Assembly: GCA_030686995.1 (NCBI GenBank)
Contig: CM060687.1
Coordinates: 170,610,090-170,674,089, forward strand
Origin: Artemisia argyi
Taxonomy: Eukaryota; Streptophyta; Magnoliopsida; Asterales; Asteraceae
Reading direction: 5' to 3'
DNA length: 64,000 nt
Shown: one piece after another, positions 33,834-45,682 of the stretch
Layout of the letters: each line of letters begins with the position of its first letter
Position numbering within the stretch: the stretch's first letter is position 1
The notes under the pieces: model-generated
The model's input: only the letters and a program-made list of their open reading frames with translations
What the model was told of the DNA's origin: nothing
Databases searched by the model: none
Made by a program: the position numbers and the translations under genes

Positions 33834-36121
33834 GTCGGTCATCACGGTTGCTTGACGTCTTCATCTTTGTCGTTGACTTGTGACATGTAAAACTCTAGAC
33901 GTCTTCAAAATTGATTTGAATGATAATGGATGTACTTTGCTCTTTGTCTTTGTTCTTTGGTGATGATGTAGTGATTGTGTTATGAAATAATCTGCCGTTC
34001 GTCACTCCTGTGTCTGTGGTGGTTATCCGCCATTCCAACATACTCATACATCTTTGGACTTAGACTTTCACGTACAATAAGTTCCTTTACATACATTGAG
34101 ATCTTTGTCTTTAAACTTTGTAGATTCTTCTTATTGGTGTAGAATCTTTCTTGGAACTTTGTGTTGCTAAGATCTTTGGGGGAGCTTTCTTTGACTTCAA
34201 GATGTATGTATGAGCATGTTGGAATCTACCATCATGGAAGTGAGGTACCTGCGAGTAAATAGTTAGCAATAAATAACCGGTACTTACAGATAAGGAATTA
34301 GAGCTCATCAACAGCATATTGTAAAGACTCCTTCTAATCCTTATCCAGGCCGTTCACATATCAGATACTCCTGAAGGAGCTTACTAGACCTACTGAGTAG
34401 CTCAATGACTGGGTGAGTCGCTGGGGATCACTCCACGACTGTAGACCGTAGTGGAACCACCGCAAACACTAAGCGTAACCCTTGTGAGGTTACCGAAGTG
34501 ACCTGCTGTTAGGGCTGTTAGATGTTGACCCTGGCAGGGATTTCCGTTCAATCATTGAGAAATACATATGTAATTCTCTCATAAACGTTCTAGGCAGATT
34601 GATAAGATCTGCGAAGGACTCGATAATTTACAGCTGGTGCCCATTGATGTAGAACACCAGTTGTAGAAATACTAAGTGTTCCTAAGAAATCTTTGATGTA
34701 TCTCAAGGCTCTAGACTCTATAAGTGCACACCTAGGTTTCCTATGCGGAGACTAGGGAGGGGTCTCCTGCTTCAATATCAACCGACTCTAAGAGATAGGT
34801 CGATAGGTTATGCTGGTTCCCCGTGAGAATGAAACAAGTTCTTTTAAGAGAACTTGAGTGGTTAAGAAGGTTTAGTGCATTGCGTCACTGGGTCCATGAC
34901 GACTTTGTCTTCAATACCGGTGTTGTCTTTTGCAACAACCGGTAGCATATGTATTGAACCCGGTGTCTGCCCTAAGGTTGAACATATGGAGGGCTATTTC
35001 TTTTCACCCTTTTCTTTTCTTTTCTTTTTAATTCTTCAACTCCTTCTTTCCCTTTCATTCTTTTCTCCTTTTTTCGTATCATACCTAAGGACTTCTAATT
35101 CTAACTATGGGAGATGTCCTTGGGTAGATCCCTCCGGCTCTGGCGGATCATAGGGCGGTTATTCCTATCTTAATCACCTTATAACTCCGACAGTAGCCAA
35201 GAAACCTTTGATTGAAAAATCTCTCAAAGTGTTTGTGTTAATCAAATATTTTGTTTAACACTTTGAGAGTTTTGTGTACACTTTTGAAGGGGTCCCCCTG
35301 CACATGTGCTCATAAGTGTTTTAATAAATTTGCACATGCGGGAGGAGCAATCATTTGAATTGATCCACTTTCCGTGAACAAGACTGATTCGAGACACGCT
35401 TACATCACTAGTTAAACTAGCTTGAAGTTATTACGTGGCCTGATCAAGTTGACAGAAAGTTTCTCGAGACGGTACATTTCTACTAAGACATATCCTTTTC
35501 GAGACACGCTTACATGGTTAGTTAAAGAGATGCATTGTCAGCTTTTAGGTGACAACTAGCTCTAGTAACTAACTTGATGTTATTACCCGTCGAGGATAAG
35601 TCCTTTCGATATTACTCACTTTTAATTGTCTCGTCAATTCCTGGGTCAATACTGAGTCTAGCTCGCACATGATACAACTTTAAGCTTTTACTTCGTATAT
35701 TTTAATCACTTTTTCATTTTCTCCCCCTAAAAAATAGCATATAAAATGATGTTTTTGATAACTTTTTGGATTAAAATATGCTTATTGAGTCTTACGGGGA
35801 GATTCACCAAGAACTTTTTGATTTAGAACAAAGTATTTTGTTTTTGACAAGTGCTCCCCCTCAACAAGTGATTAAGTCTTATTGAGGTGAAATACTTGTC
35901 CTTTTGAGCAGAATTATGAAAAATCATAAATGTTTGATTAATTCTATTCAAAAGTAAGAAGCCTTCGCTCCTTATATTTAGGATTGAGGCACTGATGCGT
36001 ACCTCAAGGTCCTTTCTTTACAAGTTCGGGTTGTGCACTGTAATGCGTGCACAAGCCATTATGAAAAATAATTCAATTAAATGAAACAATTGATATTAAA
36101 ACAATAACCAAATGTACCAAG
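33834..36121 (-). other. R6 3' non-coding region, homologous to R5 3' region
   Basis: About 2.3 kb without a gene. Many blocks match R5 52770-54580 in reverse complement, for example around TCGAGACACGCTTACATCAC (35391-35410) and the segment near 35100-35150. AGGGGGAG tracts on the minus strand also occur near 35725 and 35850. Conserved over distinct elements although non-coding. Confidence 0.8.
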
Positions 36122-39100
36122 TTAATCTTCGTCAGGAAGTGGAGCGTCAAAGTCAGTGAACTTAGGTTCTGGTCTTTCGAAGAGTCTGATAGGAAACAAT
36201 GGTCTGACGCCGATATAGCTTTCCAGTCATCTGATTTGTTCCCGTCGAAATAACCTTTCTTCAAACTTTAAGACAAAGTTACGAACTTGTCTTCTTGAGC
36301 TGGATTTCCATCTAGGTTGTTCCCCCTTTGCTATCTTTCGGCGATCATCATTTAACCTTTTGACATGCCCATCACGAACAGATTTGAGTGTAACATCACA
36401 GAATTTGTGTATCTCATCGAACCTCATGAAGCTTTGTAGCTGTTTGCTGTTGATGTAAGTGAAACCAAAAGGTTCTTGGTTGAGAGTAAACTGTGGTGTT
36501 TGATAGATACCCCCAAAGTAGAATTGCGGCTTTGTCAAATTGATCTTCTGTTGGTAACTTTCCACTCCAAGCTGAAGATCTTCCACTCTTTCTTGAACAA
36601 TCAATCGTCGGATGTAAAGAAGTAGTGATGCCATGAAGTTGTATTGTACATCTCTGTCGAATCCACGCATTCTTCGTTGAACCTTTTCGAGATACATGTC
36701 TTCTATGTCATTGAGATTAAGGTCGGGAATGTCTGCTTCGGAGAACTTGTACTTCTTTTCATCTTGTCGTTTAACAACAATTTCACGCATGAATATGTAG
36801 TTAAACCGTTTCGACTGTTGAATCTCCAAGATAGCGATGATCTTAGATTTCTGATTCACATTTTCCAATGATTTCTCTCCTAATCTGCTGGTATAACCGA
36901 GACGACGACGTTCTGGCCAGTGTTGAATTCCGTGTAGAGAATCTCTGTCGTAAGCTACGATGGAGTTGCTGAAAATATGAGTGGTCTCTTCAATGGCAGG
37001 AATTTCGTATCTTGTGGCTGGTACTGAGATTGTGATTGAAAAAGCATATTTCTTCTTGGATGTCTCCTGGGTGAGTTGGATGTTACGAAGATCTTTGTTG
37101 AAGAAGTAGCTGTAGGGTAACTTGGGTTTATCTGGAAATCCTGTTAATGGTAGTGGTTTTGTCCAGTCAGTGAAGTAAGGCTTTTCATGGTTTTTGGAAC
37201 TGAGGTCGATATTCATTTCAGGATTTAGCCAGTCAAACTCGGCAGACATTGCACTGGCTATATTCTGCATATGATACTCGTATTCCACTTTGTTTCCGGA
37301 TCTGGACTTAATGAATTCTTGTGCATCCCTATTGATTCTTCTAAGCTCCGTCTTTGTGAGTTTGTTGATCTGAAGATCCTTCATTATGACTTGGGTGAAC
37401 TGTAGAGTGTTACCAGGAAGGGGTTCTTCTTCTTCGAGGGGAGGTTGAGCTTGAACCATTTCTGTCAGCCAATCATTCTAGGGAGTGTCATCATTGTCGA
37501 GCCATGAATGACGTCTTTTCTTCTTTGATTTCTTGGACTTAGATGTAGCATCTTTGTCTTTAGCTTTGGATGGTAACGATGGTCCAGAATGAGAATCTGG
37601 AATAGGTGGTGCACGGTAATCGGTGTCAGGTTGACCCTGGTAGTCATCAGTAGGTTCCATGAAAGTTTCTTCCTCTTCAGTTTGACCTTGACCAGTGGCT
37701 GAGGTGTGTTGTTGATTTCCAGGAGGAGTGGAGTCCCTTCGTGGTTGTAGAGTAGATGAAGGACCGGTTCTGGACTTAGGTTTCTTGCCTTTTGAGTTTG
37801 GGTCAGGGTCGTCATCTTTTCTTGTCCTTTTCAGGGTTCCAGCTGCTTCTTTGCATGACTCTTTGGATATGTAAGCCACCATAGCATCATAAAGTGCTTT
37901 ATCTTCTGCAGTCTGTGTGGTTTTAGAGGCAACATTGTCGAAGAGTTTGGCAAGCATTTCATTGAAGGATAATTCAGGGATGGTTGGAGCAGCAGTAGAA
38001 GTTTTTGCAGTGTGAAGCGTGAATGGTGTTGTAGACAACATTTTTCTGATGACACTTCTGATTCTGTGATCCAAATTGTCATTGATTGGTTCAAGAAGGT
38101 TTGCTACTTCAGGAGTGATCATCTCAACTAGATTTTCAGAGAGAAAATCATGTGTAGCAGTCCTGATAAATCCGGTGTAATCAGAGTGCAAGAACTTATC
38201 GATCAGCTGCTTTGACTCCTGAAAGTCTTCAACTTGTTTGACAAGACCGGTAACCATGTTGGTAAGTTTGTTGACTTGCTCCTGAAGATCAACTGGTTGT
38301 TTCGGTTCATTGATTGAATGCTGTTTTGATGCGGTTTCTGAAGGTGTGGGAGATGAATGCTCAGGTGATGATTCGGACGATGACTCGTTGTGAGAGTTTG
38401 ATGAAGAAGCAGGAGGAGTCGGATCCTTTGGTGGAGAGTCTTGAGGAGGTGGAGGTTGTGCTGAGGAAGTCTGCTGAGAAGATGATTTAAGAAATATGTT
38501 GGTGTCGAACTTGTTCTTCTCTTCATTTTCTTTTCTACGACATTCCTCTGCTTCCTCTGCTTCTCGTGCAAGAAACTCTAGAGTAATGAGATATTCATGT
38601 TCCTGATCCGTAGCTATGTTCTCTTGGCCGCCAACATTCTCCTCTACATTAGCAGTCTTTGTCATATTGACATCTCCAGTTTTGTCTGTATCTTTAACGG
38701 TGTCATCTGGCTGTGGAGATGATTCTAACATTGTGGACGCAACGGGAGGAATCATGCTGCTTGTAGCTCCTTCATGTTCCGACTGATCGATAGGTGGTGG
38801 AGTTAAAGGTTGAGACATGAGTCGGCTTTCGAGAGTTGCTTTCCTTTGTTCTTTTCTAAGTTGCTTTTCTTCAGCTCGAGTGTCGACAACTATACTCTTC
38901 AGTTTGCGTTTATCGACCAAAGGTTCAACGATTGGTTCGTCTTCATCATCATTAGGCTCATTAATAGTGATCCCTTTTCTTTTCATTGTCTCTTCTTCAT
39001 AAGTTTCTAGACTTTGTTGTATAGCGATCTCTGTTGCAGGAAATCCTTCATCAGGTGCTCTTGCTCTCAGTTCATAATCTGGTTCTTCTTCTTCAAATTC

Positions 39101-40276
39101 TGTGTCGAACTCGGATTCGGTGTCAGAAGGTGGAGGTGTAGGTTCATCCCGAATAAAGTACTCAGGAGTTGCCTTCTTCTTTGGCTTGGTGGCAGGTATA
39201 GACTTGGATGTTGGTTTAGGCTTGGCAGAAAACTTGGGTTTAACAGATGGTTTAGTCTTGGGAGCAGCCTTAGACTTAGTGTGATGTGAGCCAGTGGTGC
39301 TTGTAGTACTTCCAGACTTTACACCTCCTTTGCTTCGAGCCTGTATAGTGGCTTCTTCCTGTACCCCTTTGTAAGCATTATCATACAGCTTGTAGTTCAG
39401 ACTTTTCTTGATTTTGTCATCAAGAAGGTATTCGGGAAGCCTCATTCCTTTGATCTTGGTAGAGGAAGTGGTCGTCTTGATGAATGAGGTGGTGAAATCG
39501 TCCTCGAAGAGGTGTTTCGGCTCATTAGGATCTGCCATCCTTTTGATGAATTCTGGAGTGTCTTTGCAGAGATGTTCTATGAGAAGCTTGGTGAATCTTG
39601 TGAATGGTATCATAGTCTTCACATGATCGGTTTGAATGCTGTAGACTATATCATTCATTATTGGTACTGCAAAATCAGTAGGTATCAAAGTCACCATTCC
39701 CCAAAATGTTTGCAAGTGTTCAAGCCTAGGATGTTCATGACCACTCTTTCTTCCTGATATCGATCTTACAACCAACAGACAGAATGTTCTCCAAGGCTGA
39801 GGGATATTCTTGGCATTGAATCGGGAATGTTTGACTAGAGGTATGTTGTCATCAACTTCATATCCTAATTCAACAAAGAAGTCAAGAAGGTCCAGTTCAG
39901 GCAGTATTGGAGCGAATTCGTTGTCAGCTTGAGGCAGGTGAAGGACTGTACAAAGAATGTCGTGATTAACATTGTAGTCTTGGCGATCTAGCGTAACAGT
40001 AAAAGACTCATCATCCAAATTAGCCTTATCCGTAAGCCATAACTGATGAAGGTAGAACAGAGGAACTGAAGTAGAACAGATGAGCAGGTGTTTGCATGGG
40101 TGTGCAAGTAGAATATCTTTGACAATCATGCACGAGTTCTCGGTAATTCTTAACTTGTCGAAATCAACTCGTGGGTTGTTGTTGCCAATCGTAACATCGT
40201 AGTCTTCGGGAGTGATGTCATCCATGGTGAGTAATGGAAGAGCTTGTTCTGGGACATTCTCGTTGTGTTCAGCCAT
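36122..40276 (-). pseudogene. R6 accessory ORF (post-pol), ~1,380 codons, two stops
   Basis: ATG at 40276 (MAEHNENVPEQALPLLTMDD). In-frame TAG at 37480-37478 and TGA at 36229-36227; the same frame goes on to TAA at 36124-36122. N-terminal ~330 residues are globular (HKHLL-like start of LLAHPCKHLLICSTSVPLFY, then RQDYNVNHDILCTVLHLP and HEHPRLEHLQTFWGMVTLIP); then Lys/Pro/Ser-rich and acidic linkers, a coiled-coil region and a C-terminal domain with FTDWTKPLPLTGFPDKPKLP. The start follows a strong splice acceptor (TATACTTTTCAG at 40283). Similar proteins are known from daisy-family copia elements as hypothetical proteins. No transmembrane segment is evident. Function unknown. Confidence 0.78.
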
Positions 40277-40282
40277 GTAAAT

Positions 40283-41717
40283 CTGAAAAGTATAATCATA
40301 AACCAAACATCCAGATTTGTTACGTGTTAGCACAGTTTTGAGTTTGGTTATAGATATCTACTTAATACAATTAAGCACGAATGGTTCATTTTGTTATGTG
40401 TGAAGTGACGTATGATGCATACTTGAAGAACACTGATCATTTTATCTCACTAAATTAATTAAAATTAGAGCACATACACTTAAGCACAAAAATGATCCAA
40501 GTAGCATATTAACACATCATGTGACAACAAGTGATGATTACAGCACAATCACAACAAAAATTACATGTCTGCGAAATTACAAAAAGCCATCAGCATATTT
40601 TCGCAATATTTTCAAGATTTCGAAAAATAAATCAATCATGATCACGAAAAAAAACAGTCATAAGAAAAAAAATTTCGCAAACAATCATAATGAAGGTTTT
40701 CGAAAAAATATTCCAAGTGTGTTCTCAATAATAATTTTATCGAGAACATACTTAAGTGAAATATTTTTCGAAAAGATTCAAGGATGTGTGATTGCGAAAG
40801 ATTTTCTCATATGTGATTTCGAAAAGAAGCATGGTTCTCGAAAACGTTAGAGCAGTGATTATTGCAAACACACTTATGTAAGAGATTGCGAAAGATTTTC
40901 AAAGTATGTGTTCTCGAAAAAACAAGATTTTTCGAAAACACAAAGCGTTTGAGAAACTTTCGCAAACACTCAATAAGAGTGTTTTCGAAATGTCGTGATT
41001 GCGAAAACTTGATTTGCGAAAGAATGGGATTTCGAAAGAAGTTCTTATACAAGAATTTTTCGAAATTTATCCATACATATGTTTCTTTTGCAATTTTATT
41101 ATCCAATGATTCAGGCCTGTCATAAAGATTGAGAAACACCAATTAGATACAACCAATATGCATGTTATCTAAGATCTCGATAATTATCAAGAACAAGTTC
41201 TCGATAATATTTCAAGTTAGATTCTAATGAGTATCAATGGTTCTAGCATATCACAAACACATGTAAAAAACACATTATGACAGCATACAACTCATTAAGA
41301 CTCAGATAGATAGAAATTTTCTATGAACGAGGCATACAAGTTTATCGAGAACCAAGCACCAATGGTGTAGATCAACAAAATCAATCTAACATGTATACTT
41401 GTGACCATAGAAACATATCCCATCAATAATACAAAGCAAACAATCACAGAATCAAAATATCTCAAATCGAACCAAAACCTAGGTTTCGTGAATCAAGCAA
41501 ACATGAGTGGAGGTAAGATAAAATGATATTGTTAGTTTAGTGACATTAAATGTAACAAAACCCTATCAAGAAATCAGATATCAAACTATGATTTTGCAGA
41601 TTTCGAAATTGCAAACCCTGGATATCTAAATCGTTTTACCAAGAAATTTAGCCGTTGGATTTACAATTAAACGAAAACCTATGTTTGTAATACCCTAAAG
41701 ATCACTAAGGAACTTAC
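40283..41717 (-). other. Predicted 5'-UTR intron of the R6 accessory gene, with NCGAAA words
   Basis: Donor ATCT|GTAAGTT at 41718/41717 and acceptor TTATACTTTTCAG at 40283 on the minus strand. Between 40570 and 41100 the intron holds more than 20 copies of TTCGAAA, TGCGAAA or CTCGAAA, the same words as in the R6 leader. A TATA-like TCATAAATTC lies near 41850. Splicing is predicted from sequence only. Confidence 0.5.
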
Positions 41718-42238
41718 AGATTGAAGATCACTAAAGTGGATTGCTCGTTTGAATATGGTCCGTAGATCTCGAAAGGGGTTTTAGGGGTTTAGAAATTGTG
41801 ATGTTTTGAAAAGAGCGGATTGTTTGTTTTTAAGTTATTAAAGTGACTTTGAATTTATGACACTTTTGGTCCCTAAATTTTTGATATATCTTATTGAGTC
41901 CTAAAGTTAAATGGCAAACAAGTGCAACATAAAGATATACTCCTAACCGCCATTGTAAATGAAATTTTAATCGAGATGAGACGAGGAAATGAAAATATGC
42001 AAGTATATCAATTTGAGAAAAAAAAAAACTGTGTGGCTTTTGAGCTTATCTCCCCCTCAACATTTGTGAACAACATAGAAAATAACAAAAATGTTTGAAG
42101 AGAGGTGATATACTTGCATTTTTATTTTTATTTTTTTTATTTTGGTTTAAGTGCAAGAAAAGATGAAAAATCTTTTTGTGTTTTGATTGGTTTATAGTTA
42201 AGAAAATATTTTACAAAGATAGTTTTGATGTTTGACGA
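41718..42238 (-). promoter_or_regulatory. R6 post-pol segment: purine tract and possible accessory promoter
   Basis: Minus strand TGTTGAGGGGGAGATAAG at 42062-42045 follows pol, as in R2 and R5. Downstream are A/T-rich sequence, a TATA-like box near 41850 and the presumed first exon. Confidence 0.45.
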
Positions 42239-44736
42239 TCAGTTGTGTTTTAAAAACTTTTCCAGATCCTCTGGAGTCAAACATCGCATACCAATTTGGT
42301 GAACTAGACTAGCAAACCTTGATGGTGCTAAGGATTTGGTGAGTAAGTCCGCCAATTGGTACTCAGTTCCAACATGCTCTTTGATGAACTGATATCGGAG
42401 ATCAATGTGTTTGGTTTTGCAATGATGTACTGTGTTGCAGGAGATAGCAATTGCACTTTTGGAATCACAGTAGATAGGAATCTTGTTGAATAGGTAGCCA
42501 TAATCCTTAAGTTGTGATCTCATCCAAATGACTTGAGCACAACAAGCAGACATGGCTACATATTCAGATTCCGTAGACGACAGTGATGTGCAGTCCTGCT
42601 TCTTTGATTGCCATGACACAAGTTTGTCTCTGAGAAATTGTAATCCACCAGATGTACTTTTGCGTGTGTCTAAACATCCTGCATGGTCAGCATCTGAAAA
42701 AGCAATTAGTTCAAATCCATAATCCTTCGGATACCAGATTCCCAAGTTAATGGTTCCCTTTATGTATCGAAGGATTCTTTTGACCTCACTGAGGTGTTTT
42801 TCAGTTGGTTTGGACTGATAGCGAGAGCACATGTAGACAGCAAATACTATATCAGGTCTACTAGTTGTGAGATACATGAGGGACCCAATCATACTTCGGT
42901 ATTTGGTAGGGTCAACTGGAGTCCCATGTAAGTCAGCATCTAGTTTTGTGGTATAGCCCATTGGTGTATTATAAGTATCACAAGACATCATTCTGTGTTT
43001 CTTTAAAATTTCAAGAGCATATTTGGACTGATTTATAAAAATTCCACGGGGTGATTGATGAACTTGTAGTCCTAGAAAGAACGAAAGTTCACCCATCATG
43101 GACATTTCAAAATTATATTTCATTAATTTTGCAAAATCATTAGAGTAACTTCTTTTTGTTGAGGCAAAAATGATGTCATCGACATATATTTGAACAATAA
43201 GTAAGTCCTCCCCGTAGGTTTTTGTAAATAGTGTTGGATCCACCGATCCTTTAGAAAATTTATTGGCCAGCAAGAAAGTGGACAGTTTATCATACCACGC
43301 CCGTGGGGCTTGCTTAAGTCCGTAGAGTGCCTTTTTGAGTCGGTAAACGTGATTGGGACGCTCAGGATCAACGAAACCTTCAGGTTGGCTAACATAAACT
43401 TCTTCACGGAGTTCCCCATTAAGAAATGTTGTTTTAACATCCATTTGGTAAACCACCATGTTCCTATGTGCAGCGTAAGCCAAAAAGATCCGAACAGCTT
43501 CATGTCTAGCCACTAGAGCAAAGGATTCAGCAAAATCAAGTCCTTCTAGTTGAGAGTATCCTTTCGCTACCAGGCGTGATTTGTTACGTATGACAGTGCC
43601 TTCAGCATCTAGCTTATTCTTCCAAATCCATTTTAACCCGATGACAAAGACTCCGTCAGGTCTTTCAACTAATTCCCAGACTTCGAATCGTATGAATTGC
43701 TGAAATTCCTCTTGCATAGATTCAATCCAGTTGTCATAAGTCATTGCATCTTTAATGTTCTTAGGTTCTTCGTGACAAACTGTGAGTGCATAGATACAAG
43801 TTTCTCCATCTGTGTGAATTCGTTGTCTTGTCATAACAGGTGCATCTGGATGGCCAATAATATGAACTAGAGGATGGTCTCGAGTCCATTTGTGTGTTGA
43901 AGGGTGTAGTTGATAAGTATCTCGCATGTTAGCAGGATCCAAATTGCATGTTGACAACTCAGCTATATCAGGAACAGTAGGAGCCGGTGCAAACGGGTTA
44001 AAGAACGCATCGGGATCATGCTCTGCGGGTTGTGGAACTGATTGTGGTGTAGGATCTTCAGCTGAATGGCGGGAGTTAGAAATAGTTTGTTCTGCTGTAG
44101 ATGGTGATGCAATTGGAGGACCGTCGCACTCAACAGTTGTAGAGGTTTGTTGAGGTGAGTCTGGTACAGGAATATTGTCAAGTTGAGCAGCGGAATTAGG
44201 TGGGACCTCAGTAGGACAGTATTCAATTGTGTCATCAAACAGTGGAGCAAACAAGGTTTCCAATTCTTTGCGGTTGAGTGGCAATGGTTCAGCCGAAGAT
44301 GCCGGAGAGTTAAGACGGTTGAATTCGGGTCCTAAGCTGTGTTGCTTAGAAGCCATTTGTGTGAGTTCATCAAAATTAGCGTGAATGGTTTCTTGAATTT
44401 CTCTTGTACGACGATTCCATATCCGAAAACCTTTTGAATTTTCAAGTATCCAACGAACACTCCGATGTCAGCCTTTGCTTTAAGTTTACCTAAATCATCA
44501 CGATCATTTTTCGGATAACAAAGTGCTCCAAATACATGAAAGTAATCGATGTTCGGTTTCCTTTTGTGAACAATTTGATAAGGTGTTTTGCGATGGCGTT
44601 TTGTGATCATGCAACGGTTTTGGGTATAACAAGCAGTTGAAACAGCTTCCGCCCACAAGTAATCTGGTAATTGAGCATTAATCAACATAGTTCTAGCAGC
44701 TTCCACTAACGTCATGTTGCGTCTTTCAACAACTCC
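42239..44736 (-). pseudogene. pol: R6 integrase C-terminus, reverse transcriptase and RNase H
   Basis: Begins NGVVERRNMTLVEAARTML, the integrase Glu motif, directly after a TAG. A frameshift near 44440 follows VGVFVGY-type sequence (GVFVGY). RT has [16 protein letters not shown] and an intact YVDD in [13 protein letters not shown]; RNase H has [19 protein letters not shown] and [10 protein letters not shown]; the natural stop is at 42241-42239 after LEKFLKHN. From 44356 to 42239 the frame is open for ~700 codons, so RT and RNase H are still intact. Confidence 0.93.
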
Positions 44737-45682
44737 ATTCTATTCTGGGCTTCTAGGAATAGATGTTTGATGTTCAATTCCTACTTTCTCATAATATGAC
44801 CTAAGTGTCTGATTCTTAAATTCAGTTCCGTTGTCAGTTCTGACTATTCGTACCGTGTTGCGTAACTGAACTTGAATTTTAGTGAGAAAGGTGATGATCA
44901 TTGAAGGAGCCTGATCTTTACTTCGTAGAAAATAAACCCAAGTCCATCTGGAGTAATCATCTACAATTACAAGAATGTAGCGTTTACCGTTGATACTTTG
45001 AACACGCATCGGTCCACACAAATCCATATGTAGCAATTGTAATACATGATTACTACTGTGCTCAGGTTTAGAAGGGAAATGAGCCCGAGTACTTTTACCT
45101 TTTTCACAGGCAGAACATAAGTGATCTTTGGTAAAACGGAATCTTGGAAATCCATCAACAAGTTTGTAACGAGCAAGGTCAGTCATTGTTTTGAAATTCA
45201 AGTGCGAAAGATGTTTGTACCATAACCAAGATTTAGTTGATTCTGCTTTGGAGAGAAGACATATCAGAGATGTTGCAATCATATCTGACATTGATATTGT
45301 ATAAAGATTGGAGCCACGTGAGCCAGACATTAGATCGTTTCCTTGTAACTTCTAGATCCCCATCGCAGAATTGACCAACAGAGAAAAGGTTGTGTCCAAG
45401 GCCTTCCACATAATATACACGACTGATTTCAATGTTCCCGCTGATATAGTCACCATATCCCATGATTAGAGCGTAATGATCATTCCCGAATCTGACATTA
45501 CCAATAAACTTTGAGACAAAGTTGTGTAACAGTTTGAGATTGCCTATCATATGTCGGGTGCATCCGCTATCAACAATCCAGAGAACGATCTGTACCACCT
45601 GCATCACAAGAAGAAGACACAGATGGAACAGAAGTAAGGGTGGAACCCAAAGACAGTGTGGGTTCCTGTTGGTTAGAAACAC
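44737..45682 (-). pseudogene. pol: R6 protease and integrase N-terminal part, broken
   Basis: Protease motif WIVDSGCTRHM near 45565, then GHNLFSVGQFCDGDLEV. A short deletion with frameshift near 45345 removes residues and the frame restarts with SGSRGSNLYTISMSDMI. Integrase zinc region (HLSHLNFKTM, CSACEKGKS), MDLCGP and RTDNGTEF are present. TAG at 44739-44737 replaces the codon before NGVVER, where the family has Gln. An additional one-base shift near 45585 separates this part from the preceding coiled-coil region. Confidence 0.88.

Noticed and set aside
36644..36871. Plus-strand short ORFs opposite the R6 accessory gene
   Set aside because: Antisense shadows of a long minus-strand coding frame.
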